Shown here one piece after another: positions 1 through 10,103 of a DNA stretch of 56,626 nt. How positions within the stretch are numbered: the first letter of the stretch is position 1; every line of letters starts with the position of its first letter. The notes beneath the pieces were generated by a model. The model was given only the letters and a program-made list of their open reading frames with translations, was not told the origin of the DNA and made no database searches. Position numbers and translations under genes: made by a program. Source of the stretch: Chloroflexota bacterium (lineage in GTDB: Bacteria; Chloroflexota; Dehalococcoidia; SM23-28-2; RBG-16-64-32); the NCBI GenBank assembly GCA_005882985.1, contig VBEJ01000038.1:1-56626 (forward strand), given 5' to 3'.

Positions 1-1227
1 GCTTCCCCGGATGCGAATGCGCTGAGGGCCGCGCTCCAAACGCCAGACGCGAATACGTTCTCCTTCAAGATGAGCAGTCCGTTCGTTCCGGCGTTTCGCG
101 AGATGTCCAATGCGACCTGGGCGATCGTTCCGGCGAAGGTCATCGAGAAATACGGTAGCTCGTTCACGTACGGCGGCCTTGGTCAGAAAGCTTGGGGCAG
201 CGGTCCTTATATGCTCAACGAGTTTCGCGGAACAGAGCGGATTATCTTGAAGAGACATCCCGAGTACTTTCTTTCCCCGAGGCCCTGGGTCGACGAGATC
301 CGTTACATCATCATCACGGAACCACAGTCGCTGCTCGCGGCCTTCGATTCCGGCCAGCACGACATCAACGGCGCTTTGATGAATAAGGCCCAGGCCGAAG
401 AGCGCATGAAGAAGAAAGACCTCATCGTCGTCAAAGCGCCCACCCGCTTCTACCCGGTGATCCACTTCAAGATCCGCCCGCCGTTCGACGACATACGCGT
501 TCGAGAAGCGCTCGACCTAGGGATCGACCGGGACGAGATCATCGACCTGATCTGGGACGGGGAGGGCAACTACAACGGCCCAGTTCAGTGGCTGTTGGCG
601 CGGTTCTCGCTACCACAGGACGAGCTGAGGGCGGCGATGCCATATGACCCGCAGAAAGCGAGACAGCTATTGACCGCGGCCGGCTACGATAACGGCATCG
701 AGGCCAAGATGAAGATTCCTCGGGTGCCGGGTGCTCCGTTCATCGCGGACCTGGCGTCGCTCCTTAAGGACCAACTGGGCAAGGTTGGCATCAAGCTTCT
801 TCTCGATGAGGTGGAGCTGGGCACATTCATCGCAAACGTTATTCTGCCGGGGAACTTCGATCTCGCGTTCTTCCCTAACCTCCCTTACGACGAGCCCGAT
901 CGCCCGTTGAGCTTCTACCATACTCGCGGCGTGACCGGCGTGGGCAACTGGAACAACTACACGAACCCAGACATTGACAAGCTAATCGATGCGCAATCCG
1001 TGGACTTCAACGAAGAGAGCCGGATCAAGACGATTCTCGAAGTGCAACGGATGATCCTTAAGGAGCACGGGCCTCAGATTACGATGCCGGGAGGCAACTT
1101 CTACGCCGCGCGGCACAACTACGTATACTTCCCCTACGAGTTCGGGGTTGACCCGGGCGAGGGCGCGCTGAAGGACAATGAAATCGGGCCGGAGGCGGCT
1201 GACATCTATACCACCGGCAAGACGTAG
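1..1227 (+). CDS. ABC transporter substrate-binding protein, peptide/SBP_bac_5 type (5' end outside window)
   Basis: Frame is open from base 1 through the ORF at 70; SBP_bac_5-like motifs (GTERIILKRHPEYF, FDDIRVREALDLGIDRDEII); followed by DppB/DppC-like permeases. Confidence 0.88.
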   Translation, partial: ASPDANALRAALQTPDANTFSFKMSSPFVPAFREMSNATWAIVPAKVIEKYGSSFTYGGLGQKAWGSGPYMLNEFRGTERIILKRHPEYFLSPRPWVDEIRYIIITEPQSLLAAFDSGQHDINGALMNKAQAEERMKKKDLIVVKAPTRFYPVIHFKIRPPFDDIRVREALDLGIDRDEIIDLIWDGEGNYNGPVQWLLARFSLPQDELRAAMPYDPQKARQLLTAAGYDNGIEAKMKIPRVPGAPFIADLASLLKDQLGKVGIKLLLDEVELGTFIANVILPGNFDLAFFPNLPYDEPDRPLSFYHTRGVTGVGNWNNYTNPDIDKLIDAQSVDFNEESRIKTILEVQRMILKEHGPQITMPGGNFYAARHNYVYFPYEFGVDPGEGALKDNEIGPEAADIYTTGKT

Positions 1228-1259
1228 CACCAGCCAGACGAGATGCTAGGGTCTGAACG

Positions 1260-2264
1260 ATGAGAGACTACATTGTCCGCCGACTGTTAATACTGGTTCC
1301 GGTCATGATCGGGGTTAGCCTCCTGACATTCTCGTTATTCAATATCATCCCCGGCGATGCGTGCGTCCTGAGACTGGGATTCGGGTCGACACCCGAGACG
1401 CTCAAAGCCTGCCGGGAAGCACATGGGCTTACCCGGCCACTCTTCCCAGTCTCGATTAATTCTGATGTACCAGTCATTCACGTGCAGGACAGTCAGTACG
1501 GTGGCTGGTTGTGGGATATCGTCGCCCACCAGGATCTGGGTCAATCGCTAGCCGAGGGGAGCGCTAAAGTTTCCACGGAACTCGAGCGCAGGCTGCCGAT
1601 TACCCTCGAGCTGATGATCATGACCGTAATATTCGCCCTTGTGCTTGGGATTCTTCCAGGGATGTTATCAGCGATCAGGCCAAACACGCCGATCGACTGG
1701 ATTGCCCGAGTTCTGAGTGTACTCTGGCTTTCAATTCCATCATTCTATTTAGCCATTCTGATGATTACTTTTGGCCTGCTGTGGTTCGGATGGACGCCAC
1801 CACAGTTCGGACGCGGCTACGTGCCGTTTATGGACGACCCCTGGGTCAACCTTCAACAGTTCGTCTTCCCAGCGCTGGTCCTCTCCGTGGGTATTGCGGC
1901 GGTGATCATGCGTTTGACACGATCGGCAATGCTGGAGGTTCTAAGGAACGACTATATACGCACTGCGTGGTCGAAGGGGTTGCGAGAGCGCACTGTCGTC
2001 TGGCGCCATGCTCTTAAGAACGCATTAATCCCAGTCGTTACCCTCATCGGCCTGCAGGTCGGAGCTCTCATCGGTGGCGCGGTAATCATCGAGTCGGTGT
2101 ACAACCTCAATGGTGTTGGCAAATACACGCTGGAAGCAATCATTCGGCGGGACCTCTTCGTCGTCCAGAGTCTGACACTCCTGTTTGCTTTCGTATATGT
2201 GTCCTGCAACCTGTTCGTTGACATCGCGTACGCGTGGCTCGACCCGCGTATTCACTACAACTAA
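1260..2264 (+). CDS. ABC transporter permease, DppB-like
   Basis: MRDYIVRRLLILVPVMIGVSLLTF N-terminus and EAA-type motif TRSAMLEVLRNDYIRTAWSKGL. Confidence 0.92.
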   Translation: MRDYIVRRLLILVPVMIGVSLLTFSLFNIIPGDACVLRLGFGSTPETLKACREAHGLTRPLFPVSINSDVPVIHVQDSQYGGWLWDIVAHQDLGQSLAEGSAKVSTELERRLPITLELMIMTVIFALVLGILPGMLSAIRPNTPIDWIARVLSVLWLSIPSFYLAILMITFGLLWFGWTPPQFGRGYVPFMDDPWVNLQQFVFPALVLSVGIAAVIMRLTRSAMLEVLRNDYIRTAWSKGLRERTVVWRHALKNALIPVVTLIGLQVGALIGGAVIIESVYNLNGVGKYTLEAIIRRDLFVVQSLTLLFAFVYVSCNLFVDIAYAWLDPRIHYN

Positions 2265-2272
2265 GGAGAGTT

Positions 2273-3529
2273 ATGGCGCGCGAAGTCGCACTACCGCTGG
2301 AGATTGAGGAAGAGCGCCCACGACGTAGACGTTGGCAGCGCATACTATCTACCGCCCGTAAGCATCCGCTGGGCGTCTTCGGATTGTCTTGCGTGAGCCT
2401 GCTTTTCTTCTGTGGCATCTTCGCGGATCTCATCGTTCCGTACGACCCGGAGGCCACGCTACGGGAGAGACAAACATTTGGAGCGCTTGTCAATACCATA
2501 AAGCCTACCGACACCAAACTCACAGTCGTCGACGCTCAGCTTGACGTGGGGACGAATTTCGATATCGATGGCGAGCGCATGACCGTAGTACCACCGGCCC
2601 CGATAGTGTCGGGCGCCGGTACGACGCTACACGTCCAGAGGGCGTCGTCACAAGCAACACACGAGGCAGGAGCGGCGCTAGAACTGGACGTCGCAATCGC
2701 TAATGCCGACCCGTCGTGGAGTCATCCTTTCGGGACTGACCACAACGCCAAAGACGTCCTGAGCAGAGTCATATTCGGCGCGCGCATATCGCTGCTCATA
2801 GGTCTCACCGCAATCATTACCGGAGTGACCGCAGGCGCGTTCTTCGGGGTCATTTCCGGCTATTTCGGTAAGATTGTCGATACCATCATCCAGCGCTGTG
2901 TCGACATTCTCCTGGCCTTTCCCGCGGTTGTTCTGCTGTTGGCAATCATAACGGTGGTTGGTGACGAAGACTCTTCAGTCCGCAGATTCCTTGCGAACAA
3001 CACACCTCTGCCCAAGGGGGAATTCATAGGTATCCCTACCTTCCTTGACGTCTTCATCGTTGCGCTCGTGATTGGACTCGCGGTGGCCGTGTTTACGACT
3101 CGAGTGGTGCGTGGAGCTGTGCTATCCATCAAGGAGAACGTCTATGTTGAAGCTGCGCGTGCGATGGGTGCCAGCGACGCACGCATCATGTGGCGACACA
3201 TCTTCCCCAATGTCGCGGCGCTGGTCGTAATCCTTGGTAGTGTTCTGCTTCCTGTAGCGATCCTCGCCGAGGCCGCCATCAGCTTTCTTGGCGTTGGCGT
3301 TCCTCTTGGCACGCCGTCCTGGGGAGCAGATCTGAGTGATGAGAAGAGCCGTCAGCTAATGCTCGAGGGCTATTGGTGGCCGGTGTTCTTCCCCGGGCTT
3401 GCTCTGAGCTTAGTCGTGCTTGGCTTCAACATGGTCGGCGATGCCTTCCGCGATCTATCGGACCCTCGCCTCCGGGGCAGCGGTCTCGGTGGCGGTGGCG
3501 GCGGCGGGGCCGGGCGCGGACCTATATAG
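2273..3529 (+). CDS. ABC transporter permease, DppC-like, with long extracytoplasmic insertion
   Basis: ATG at 2273 preceded by aaggagag; DppC motifs HPFGTDHNAKDVLSRVIFGARIS and EAARAMGASDARIMWRHIFPN; Gly-rich C-terminus. Confidence 0.9.
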   Translation: MAREVALPLEIEEERPRRRRWQRILSTARKHPLGVFGLSCVSLLFFCGIFADLIVPYDPEATLRERQTFGALVNTIKPTDTKLTVVDAQLDVGTNFDIDGERMTVVPPAPIVSGAGTTLHVQRASSQATHEAGAALELDVAIANADPSWSHPFGTDHNAKDVLSRVIFGARISLLIGLTAIITGVTAGAFFGVISGYFGKIVDTIIQRCVDILLAFPAVVLLLAIITVVGDEDSSVRRFLANNTPLPKGEFIGIPTFLDVFIVALVIGLAVAVFTTRVVRGAVLSIKENVYVEAARAMGASDARIMWRHIFPNVAALVVILGSVLLPVAILAEAAISFLGVGVPLGTPSWGADLSDEKSRQLMLEGYWWPVFFPGLALSLVVLGFNMVGDAFRDLSDPRLRGSGLGGGGGGGAGRGPI

Positions 3530-3589
3530 CGGTTCGATAGCGCAGGGACTGCGGGCCTCGAATGGCCAGTAGTGACGCCGTGGACGACG

Positions 3590-4543
3590 ATGCGTGACTA
3601 CATCCTGAGGCGCCTGATCCTTCTCATTCCCATCATGTTTGGTGTGACGTTCCTGACTTTCCTTGCATACAGAGTCATCCCGGGAAATGCGGCCGTCCTT
3701 ACTTGTGGGCTCGACTGTTCACCGCAGGTAATCAAGGACCTTGAACACGAGTACGGGCTGGACCGCCCTTGGTACGAGCAATATGTCGGATGGCTCTGGG
3801 ATGTCGCCCACGGTGACTTGGGTAGGTCTTTCGCATATAAGATCCCAGTGACCACGGAGCTCGGCCGTCGGGTGCCAATCACTGTGGAGCTTCTGGTGTT
3901 GACCTTGGTCCTGGCTCTGGGGCTCGGTCTATCAATCGGAGTGCTTTCCGCCATTCGGCCTGCTACCTCGATTGACTGGTTCTCGCGTTTGATAAGCGTA
4001 CTGTTCCTCTCGGTCCCGTCCTTTTATCTCGGCATATTGCTGATCACATTTGGCCTGCTTTGGTTCGGTTGGTCTCCCCCGCAGTTTGGCAAGGGGTACG
4101 TGCCTTTCTACCAAGATCCGTGGACGAACATCCAGGAATTCTTCTTCCCAGCCCTGGTGCTTGCGTTAGGGGAAGCAGCAGTGCTCATGCGCCTAACACG
4201 TTCCGCCATGCTCGAGGTGTTGCGCAACGACTATATTCGAACGGCATGGTCGAAGGGATTGCGAGAGCGGTCGGTTGTCTGGCGGCATGCACTCAAGAAC
4301 GCGATCATCCCGATTGTGACTGTGATCGGGCTTCAAATCGGGGGCCTTCTGGGCGGCGCGGTCATCGTAGAGTCGCTTTACAACCTCAATGGCATGGGGA
4401 AGTATATTCTCGAGGCGATCATCCGGCGCGATATCTTTGTCGTTCAGAGCGTGACTCTGCTCTTCGCAGTCAGCTACGTCATGGCGAACCTTTTGGTTGA
4501 TCTGACCTACGCCTGGCTGGACCCGCGGATTCGTTACGCTTAA
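3590..4543 (+). CDS. ABC transporter permease, DppB-like (second paralogue)
   Basis: Very similar to the 1260..2264 product (TRSAMLEVLRNDYIRTAWSKGLRER.VVWRHALKNA); ATG at 3590 (MRDYILRRLILLIPIMFGV) preferred over ORF start 3572. Confidence 0.9.
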   Translation: MRDYILRRLILLIPIMFGVTFLTFLAYRVIPGNAAVLTCGLDCSPQVIKDLEHEYGLDRPWYEQYVGWLWDVAHGDLGRSFAYKIPVTTELGRRVPITVELLVLTLVLALGLGLSIGVLSAIRPATSIDWFSRLISVLFLSVPSFYLGILLITFGLLWFGWSPPQFGKGYVPFYQDPWTNIQEFFFPALVLALGEAAVLMRLTRSAMLEVLRNDYIRTAWSKGLRERSVVWRHALKNAIIPIVTVIGLQIGGLLGGAVIVESLYNLNGMGKYILEAIIRRDIFVVQSVTLLFAVSYVMANLLVDLTYAWLDPRIRYA

Positions 4544-4959
4544 TGCTCGTTAACGAACAGTTCGATCCGCTTCCGGAGCTCATCACGGGCGATGCGAAAT
4601 GCGCCTGCCAAGGGGATTCCACGCGCTTCAATGTCTGACGGGTCTTCGATGTCCCAGTGAAGGCGCTCGCCTTCGCCGGGAAATACAGGACACACTTGCC
4701 GCGCGGAATCGCACACGGTGATCACGTGATCGAACTCCTGCCCCGCGAACTCGTCCACTGACTTTGAGCGCTGCCCAGAAATGTCGATTCCGATCTCTCG
4801 CATCGCCTCTATGGTGTACTCGGATATGCCGCTGGGTATCGTACCGGCGCTATATACCTCGAAGCGGTCCCCCGCGAGATCACGGAGAAGCCCCTCGGCC
4901 ATCTGACTACGTGCCCGGTTGCCCGTACAGACGAAGAGCACCCGCCTTCGGCTATTCAT
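4540..4959 (-). CDS. arsC: arsenate reductase, thioredoxin-coupled / LMW-PTP fold
   Basis: [23 protein letters not shown] (CX5R) plus [10 protein letters not shown] (C-x6-C pair typical of ArsC) and HWDIEDPSD; start overlaps trpB stop by 4 bp. Confidence 0.85.
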   Translation of the reverse strand: MNSRRRVLFVCTGNRARSQMAEGLLRDLAGDRFEVYSAGTIPSGISEYTIEAMREIGIDISGQRSKSVDEFAGQEFDHVITVCDSARQVCPVFPGEGERLHWDIEDPSDIEARGIPLAGAFRIARDELRKRIELFVNEH

Positions 4960-6167
4960 GTAATGTCGTGGCGAAGCTCCTGCGCGACGATGTCCATATC
5001 CTTGTCGCCGCGGCCGGATAGGCAGATGAGAATGACCTGTTCGTTGGAAAGCTTCCTCGCGATCGTCGCAGCATGGAAGATGGCGTGAGCAGGCTCCAGG
5101 GCAGGGATTATCCCCTCCGTTTCGCATAGCAGCGTCAGGCCCTGTAGTGCTTCGCGGTCGGTGACGCTGACGTATTCCGCCCGGCCGGAATCCCTGTAAA
5201 AAGCATGCTCGGGTCCTACGCCTGGGTAATCCAGGCCGGCCGATATAGAATGCGCCTCCTGGACTTGCCCGGCGCTATCTTGGAGGAGGTACGACATAGA
5301 CCCGTGGAGAACGCCCGGGCGACCCGCGCTAAGAGTTGCCGCGTGCTTCCCCGAAGCCACACCTGTCCCGGCCGCTTCAACACCGACCAGGTGAACAGAT
5401 TCGTCGGCATAGAACGGGTGGAACATGCCCATCGCGTTCGATCCCCCACCGACGCAGGCCACGGCGTAGTCGGGCAGGCGGCCTTCCTCCTCCAATATCT
5501 GCCCGCGAGCTTCCCTGCCGATCACCGACTGGAAATCGCGAACCATCATCGGATAGGGATGCGGCCCGACGACTGAGCCTAGCAGATAGTGGGTCGTTTC
5601 CACGTTCGTCACCCAGTCGCGGATCGCCTCGTTGATGGCGTCCTTAAGGGTGCGAGACCCAGACCCCACAGAACGCACTTCGGCGCCCAAGAGCTTCATT
5701 CGGAAGACGTTCAGCGCTTGGCGGCGGACATCTTCATCGCCCATGTAGACGACACATTCCAGTCCCAGCATCGCGCAGACAGTGGCGGCAGCGACGCCGT
5801 GTTGGCCGGCGCCTGTTTCGGCCACTACGCGTGGCTTGCTCATTCGCTTTACCAGCAATCCCTGCCCAACGGCGTTGTTAATCTTATGGGCGCCCGTGTG
5901 AGCCAAGTCTTCGCGCTTCAAGTAAACCTTCCCGCCCTCCAGGCGGTCTGTCAGGCGCCTTGCGAAGTAGAGGGGCGTGGGGCGGCCGACGTAGTCCGCC
6001 AGCAGCGCGTTTAGCTCTGCGCGGAATGAGACGTCGGCTTGGGCAGCGGCGTACTCGCGCTCGAGCTCGCCGAGCGCGGCCATTAGCGTCTCGGGCACGT
6101 ATTGCCCGCCGTACGGCCCAAAACGCCCGCGCTCGTCGGGAAGGGAATTTGGGGCGGCCGGGTTCAC
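4956..6167 (-). CDS. trpB: tryptophan synthase beta subunit
   Basis: [45 protein letters not shown] start at 6167 overlaps trpF stop by 4 bp. Confidence 0.97.
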   Translation of the reverse strand: MNPAAPNSLPDERGRFGPYGGQYVPETLMAALGELEREYAAAQADVSFRAELNALLADYVGRPTPLYFARRLTDRLEGGKVYLKREDLAHTGAHKINNAVGQGLLVKRMSKPRVVAETGAGQHGVAAATVCAMLGLECVVYMGDEDVRRQALNVFRMKLLGAEVRSVGSGSRTLKDAINEAIRDWVTNVETTHYLLGSVVGPHPYPMMVRDFQSVIGREARGQILEEEGRLPDYAVACVGGGSNAMGMFHPFYADESVHLVGVEAAGTGVASGKHAATLSAGRPGVLHGSMSYLLQDSAGQVQEAHSISAGLDYPGVGPEHAFYRDSGRAEYVSVTDREALQGLTLLCETEGIIPALEPAHAIFHAATIARKLSNEQVILICLSGRGDKDMDIVAQELRHDIT

Positions 6168-6844
6168 TGTTCGGAGCCTTTCGCCGCCGCAATGAAGCCT
6201 CGAATCTTGTCGACGTCCTTCACGCCGTCGGTTTCCACGCCCGAAGAAACGTCGACCGCCCACGGGCTGACAATGCGAACCGCCTTGCCGATGTTCTGGG
6301 GCGTTAGTCCTCCCGCTAGCACGGTGGGAGTCTGTTTGGCGATTTCAGAGGCGACGCGCCAGTCGAGCGTCTTACCCGTCCCACCGTAGGTCCCCTCGAC
6401 GTAGGGGTCCAAGAGGACGATGGCACTGGCGTGGACATGTACCATGAGCTGCTCGGCCGTCTCGCCATCACGAACCTTCATGCATTTGAAAATCGGGCGC
6501 CGAATATGCGCGCATACTTCCCAAGGTTCTGAACCGGATAGTTGGACAAGGTCGAGGCCGACGTCGTCGCAAATCGCGTTTATCGTGTCAGCGTCTTGGT
6601 CGGCAAAGACGCCGACGAGGAGGGGCCGACGGTGGGTCAACTCTTCTTCCAGGGCATCGGCGTCGCCTGCGTCGGGGGCTGGCTCGCCGTCCTTCCGCAG
6701 GCCGCTTGCGATCCGTTTCGCCTGGCCGAGGGTGACTTGACGGCGGGAAGGAGCGAACACCATTCCGACGAAGTCCGCGCCCAGCGCTGCGGCCGCCCGC
6801 GCGTGCGCGACTTCCGAGACGCCGCAGATCTTCACGAGGGTCAT
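6164..6844 (-). CDS. trpF: phosphoribosylanthranilate isomerase
   Basis: [50 protein letters not shown]. Confidence 0.95.
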   Translation of the reverse strand: MTLVKICGVSEVAHARAAAALGADFVGMVFAPSRRQVTLGQAKRIASGLRKDGEPAPDAGDADALEEELTHRRPLLVGVFADQDADTINAICDDVGLDLVQLSGSEPWEVCAHIRRPIFKCMKVRDGETAEQLMVHVHASAIVLLDPYVEGTYGGTGKTLDWRVASEIAKQTPTVLAGGLTPQNIGKAVRIVSPWAVDVSSGVETDGVKDVDKIRGFIAAAKGSEQ

Positions 6845-7695
6845 GGCTTCTCGCCGATGTAGAGAAGGTGCCAGGCGGAACCGATGATCGTCGGGTCGTT
6901 GGCGAGCTCGACCAGCTCGTCAAGCACCCATTTGTAGAGCTCCGGTTGCCTTTCAGCGAACAGCGCAAGATGCGCCTGCACGTCACCGGCCAGGCTCTGC
7001 GAAGATACGAGCTCGACAGTGCGAAAGCCCCGGCGTTCCATGAGGGGCGGCACGTCTCGCGGGTGCACCACCCAGGCTGGCGAGAAGATGCCGGCCACCG
7101 GGAAGTCCATCACGTGGTCATAGTGCCACCGCTTGACGATATCAAAGGTGTACGGGGTGAAGAACGGGATATCCTGATTGACGGCGGCTCGCAAGGCTTG
7201 CAGATGATTCAAGAAGGCGACGAAGGCATGGCCGCCGGGCTTAAGGACACGGATCAGCTCGCCCGCAACAGCCTGTCGGTCGGACTCCTCGAGCAGGTGG
7301 TACATGGGCCCGAGACAGAGAACGGCATCGAAGCTGTTGTCAGTGAAGATCGATAGGTCGACCGCATTCGCCTCTACCAACTGTTCGAGTTCGACTTCCT
7401 GCTCGTCGGTTTTTTCTCGCGCGATCGCCAATAGGTCCGGCGAAAGATCGCCCAGCGTAACGCAATAGCCCTGTGCGGCAAGCCAAATCGAGTATCTTCC
7501 CGGCCCGCCGCCGATATCGAGGATTCGTGAACCGGATCCCGGAAGGAACTTCTTTATCCACGCTTTGTTGATCGCAAACTCCAGCGCTCCCTGCGTTGGG
7601 TGCTCAAGGCGCTCCCACTCCCGCTGCGCGGAGATCTCGTAGAACCGCCGAACGCGGCGAATCGATTTTTCACGCTCACTCGCTGCTTCCGTCAT
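6841..7695 (-). CDS. class I SAM-dependent methyltransferase embedded in trp operon
   Basis: Motif I ILDIGGGPGRYSIWLA, LIRVLKPGG; ATG at 7695 overlaps trpC stop by 4 bp and its stop overlaps trpF start by 4 bp. Confidence 0.88.
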   Translation of the reverse strand: MTEAASEREKSIRRVRRFYEISAQREWERLEHPTQGALEFAINKAWIKKFLPGSGSRILDIGGGPGRYSIWLAAQGYCVTLGDLSPDLLAIAREKTDEQEVELEQLVEANAVDLSIFTDNSFDAVLCLGPMYHLLEESDRQAVAGELIRVLKPGGHAFVAFLNHLQALRAAVNQDIPFFTPYTFDIVKRWHYDHVMDFPVAGIFSPAWVVHPRDVPPLMERRGFRTVELVSSQSLAGDVQAHLALFAERQPELYKWVLDELVELANDPTIIGSAWHLLYIGEKP

Positions 7696-8492
7696 CCGAA
7701 GAGCTCTCGAATCTTTGCGCCGGGATCGCTCGCCATTACCAGGGCTTCGCCGATTAGCACGGCGCGCACACCGCAAGCGTTTAGCCGGCGGATGTCGGCG
7801 GGCGTAAAGATTCCGCTCTCTGCGACAAGAGTGGCGCCGGCAGTTACAAGCGGGGCCAGGTGCTCGGTAGTCGCAAGATCCACTTCGAAGCTGCGAAGGT
7901 CACGGTTATTGATGCCGATCAGATCGGCTCCCACTGAGACGGCCACCTGAAGCTCTTTCTCTTCGTGGACTTCGACCAGTGCGCCCATTCCCAGAGACTG
8001 GGCGCAAGTCATCAGTTCACGCAACAGTTCGGGTTCGAGTATCGCGCATATCAGGAGGACGGCGTCCGCACCCGTGCAGCGAGCTTCGTAAACCTGATAT
8101 TTGTCGATCAGGAAATCCTTCCGCAAGAGGGGCGGGCCATCGGGAAGCGCTTTGCGAATCGCGGCGAGATCGGCTAGCGAGCCCTGGAAGTATTTTTCGT
8201 CCGTGAGGACGGAGATCGCCGCCGCTCCCGCGGTCGCATACGCTGTCGCGAGAGCGGCTGGGTCGAAGTCTGCTCGTAAGAGGCCCCGCGAAGGTGACGC
8301 CTTCTTCACCTCGGCGATGAGTGCTACTCGCGCACCGCGGAGCGCCGGTGCAAACTGCCGCACCGGGGGCGCATTTCGCGCGCGGATCTGGAGTTCTGCC
8401 AACGGCAGATCGGATGTTGCTGCAGCAAGCTCGCCGCGCTTGTCAGCGACGATGCGGTCGAGGATCGTGTCTGTCTTCTGCGTCATGGCCAA
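7692..8492 (-). CDS. trpC: indole-3-glycerol-phosphate synthase
   Basis: LIAEVKKASPSRGLLRADFDP, LIGINNRDLRSFEVDL, VAESGIFTPADI. Confidence 0.97.
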   Translation of the reverse strand: MAMTQKTDTILDRIVADKRGELAAATSDLPLAELQIRARNAPPVRQFAPALRGARVALIAEVKKASPSRGLLRADFDPAALATAYATAGAAAISVLTDEKYFQGSLADLAAIRKALPDGPPLLRKDFLIDKYQVYEARCTGADAVLLICAILEPELLRELMTCAQSLGMGALVEVHEEKELQVAVSVGADLIGINNRDLRSFEVDLATTEHLAPLVTAGATLVAESGIFTPADIRRLNACGVRAVLIGEALVMASDPGAKIRELFG

Positions 8493-8504
8493 GAATCGCG
8501 GTGC

Positions 8505-9524
8505 TCAGGCGAAGCTTTGCGTTAGCTGCACCCACTCCTCCAACCGTCGCTTCGCGGCCCCGGAATCGACGGCATCCTCTGCTATGCGGGCACCCTCCTT
8601 TAGGCCGGTGGCTATATCCCCGGCTTGAAGAGCAGCGGCGGCGTTCAAGACGACTACGTCGCGAATGGGTCCGCGCTCGCCGTTCAACACATTCAGAAGA
8701 ACAGCCGCGTTCTCTTGCGAAGTACCACCCCTAATAGCGTGCGCCACTGCCCGGGGAAGTCCCGCGTCTTCCGGCGAGATTGTGTACTCGCGCACTCCTT
8801 CGCCGCGGACTTCGCAGATCAGCGAGGGGCTGCTAATGGACAGTTCATCGACCCCGTCATCTCCATGAACCACTAACGTGTGCCGGCCGTCCAGCCGCTG
8901 GAGCGCCGTAGCCATCTTCGACGCGATTTCCGGACTGGTGACCCCCAGCAGCTGGTGCTGCGCTCGCGCCGGGTTCGTCAGTGGCCCGAGGATGTTGAAT
9001 ACCGTGCGAACGCCGAGCTCCCGGCGCGGTCCGGCGGCGTACTTCATCGCCGGGTGGAACGCCTGCGCAAACATAAATCCGAAGCTGGTGCGCTCGATGC
9101 ATTCCGCCACTTGCTGAGGAGAGAGGTCGATCCTCGCCCCAAGCGCTTCGAGAAGATCAGCCGAACCGCAACCGCTCGTCATCGCCCGGTTACCGTGCTT
9201 GGCGATGCGCGCCCCCGCTCCGGCTGCTACGAATGCTGCCGCCGTCGATACGTTGAACGTGCCCTGATTGTCTCCGCCTGTCCCGCAAGTATCGAGCAGA
9301 GGCCCCTCAACCTCGACGCGCAGGGAATGCTCCCGCATAGCTTTTGCCAAGCCGGTGATCTCATCTACCGACTCGCCCTTCATCCGCAGCGCAATCAGGA
9401 AAGCACCCAGTTGAGCGGGCGTGGCTTTGCCGTTGAACACCTCGTGGATGGCAGAGGACGCCTCTTCTTCCTTTAGGTCGCGGCGGTCGTTAACGATCGC
9501 GGCGAGAGCTTCGCGAATACTCAT
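8505..9524 (-). CDS. trpD: anthranilate phosphoribosyltransferase
   Basis: DTCGTGGDNQGTFNVSTAAAFVAAGAGARIAKHGNRAMTS, GVRTVFNILGPLTNPA. Confidence 0.97.
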   Translation of the reverse strand: MSIREALAAIVNDRRDLKEEEASSAIHEVFNGKATPAQLGAFLIALRMKGESVDEITGLAKAMREHSLRVEVEGPLLDTCGTGGDNQGTFNVSTAAAFVAAGAGARIAKHGNRAMTSGCGSADLLEALGARIDLSPQQVAECIERTSFGFMFAQAFHPAMKYAAGPRRELGVRTVFNILGPLTNPARAQHQLLGVTSPEIASKMATALQRLDGRHTLVVHGDDGVDELSISSPSLICEVRGEGVREYTISPEDAGLPRAVAHAIRGGTSQENAAVLLNVLNGERGPIRDVVVLNAAAALQAGDIATGLKEGARIAEDAVDSGAAKRRLEEWVQLTQSFA

Positions 9525-9536
9525 CTGGCGCTGCTC

Positions 9537-10103
9537 TTAGCCCTCGAGGAAGTTCCGCAGAATGTCTTTGCCCACGGTAGTAAGAATCGATTCCGGATGG
9601 AATTGAACACCCTCGACTGGATAGCGCTTGTGGCGGACGCCCATGATCACTCCGCTGTCTGATTCGGCCGTCACTTCAAGCTCGTCTGAAGGGAAGCCCT
9701 CTTTCTGGATCGCGAGGGAATGATAACGTATCGCCTCGAACGGCTCAGGCAGCCCGCGCAAGACGCCCTCACCGCTATGCTTAATCTGAGAAGTCTTGCC
9801 GTGCAGGATTTCGCCGGCGCCGGCCACTACTCCGCCGAACGCTTCTCCGATCGACTGGTGTCCCAGACAAACGCCGAGGACAGGTGTCTTTCCGGCGAAG
9901 TGCCGGACGACCGGCACGCTTATTCCTGCGTCACTCGGCGTACCTGGGCCGGGTGAGATGACGATCTTGTCAGGCGCCATCACATCGATGTCTTCGACCG
10001 TCGCTTCGTCGTTTCGCACGACTTCAACGACCGCTCCAAGCTCGCTCAGGTACTGATAGAGGTTGTACGTGAAGCTGTCGTAGTTGTCGATGAGCAGAAT
10101 CAT
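9537..10103 (-). CDS. trpG: anthranilate synthase component II (glutamine amidotransferase)
   Basis: MILLIDNYDSFTYNLYQYL, ISPGPGTPSDAGIS, VLGVCLGHQSIGEAFGG, GVQFHPESI. Confidence 0.97.
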   Translation of the reverse strand: MILLIDNYDSFTYNLYQYLSELGAVVEVVRNDEATVEDIDVMAPDKIVISPGPGTPSDAGISVPVVRHFAGKTPVLGVCLGHQSIGEAFGGVVAGAGEILHGKTSQIKHSGEGVLRGLPEPFEAIRYHSLAIQKEGFPSDELEVTAESDSGVIMGVRHKRYPVEGVQFHPESILTTVGKDILRNFLEG

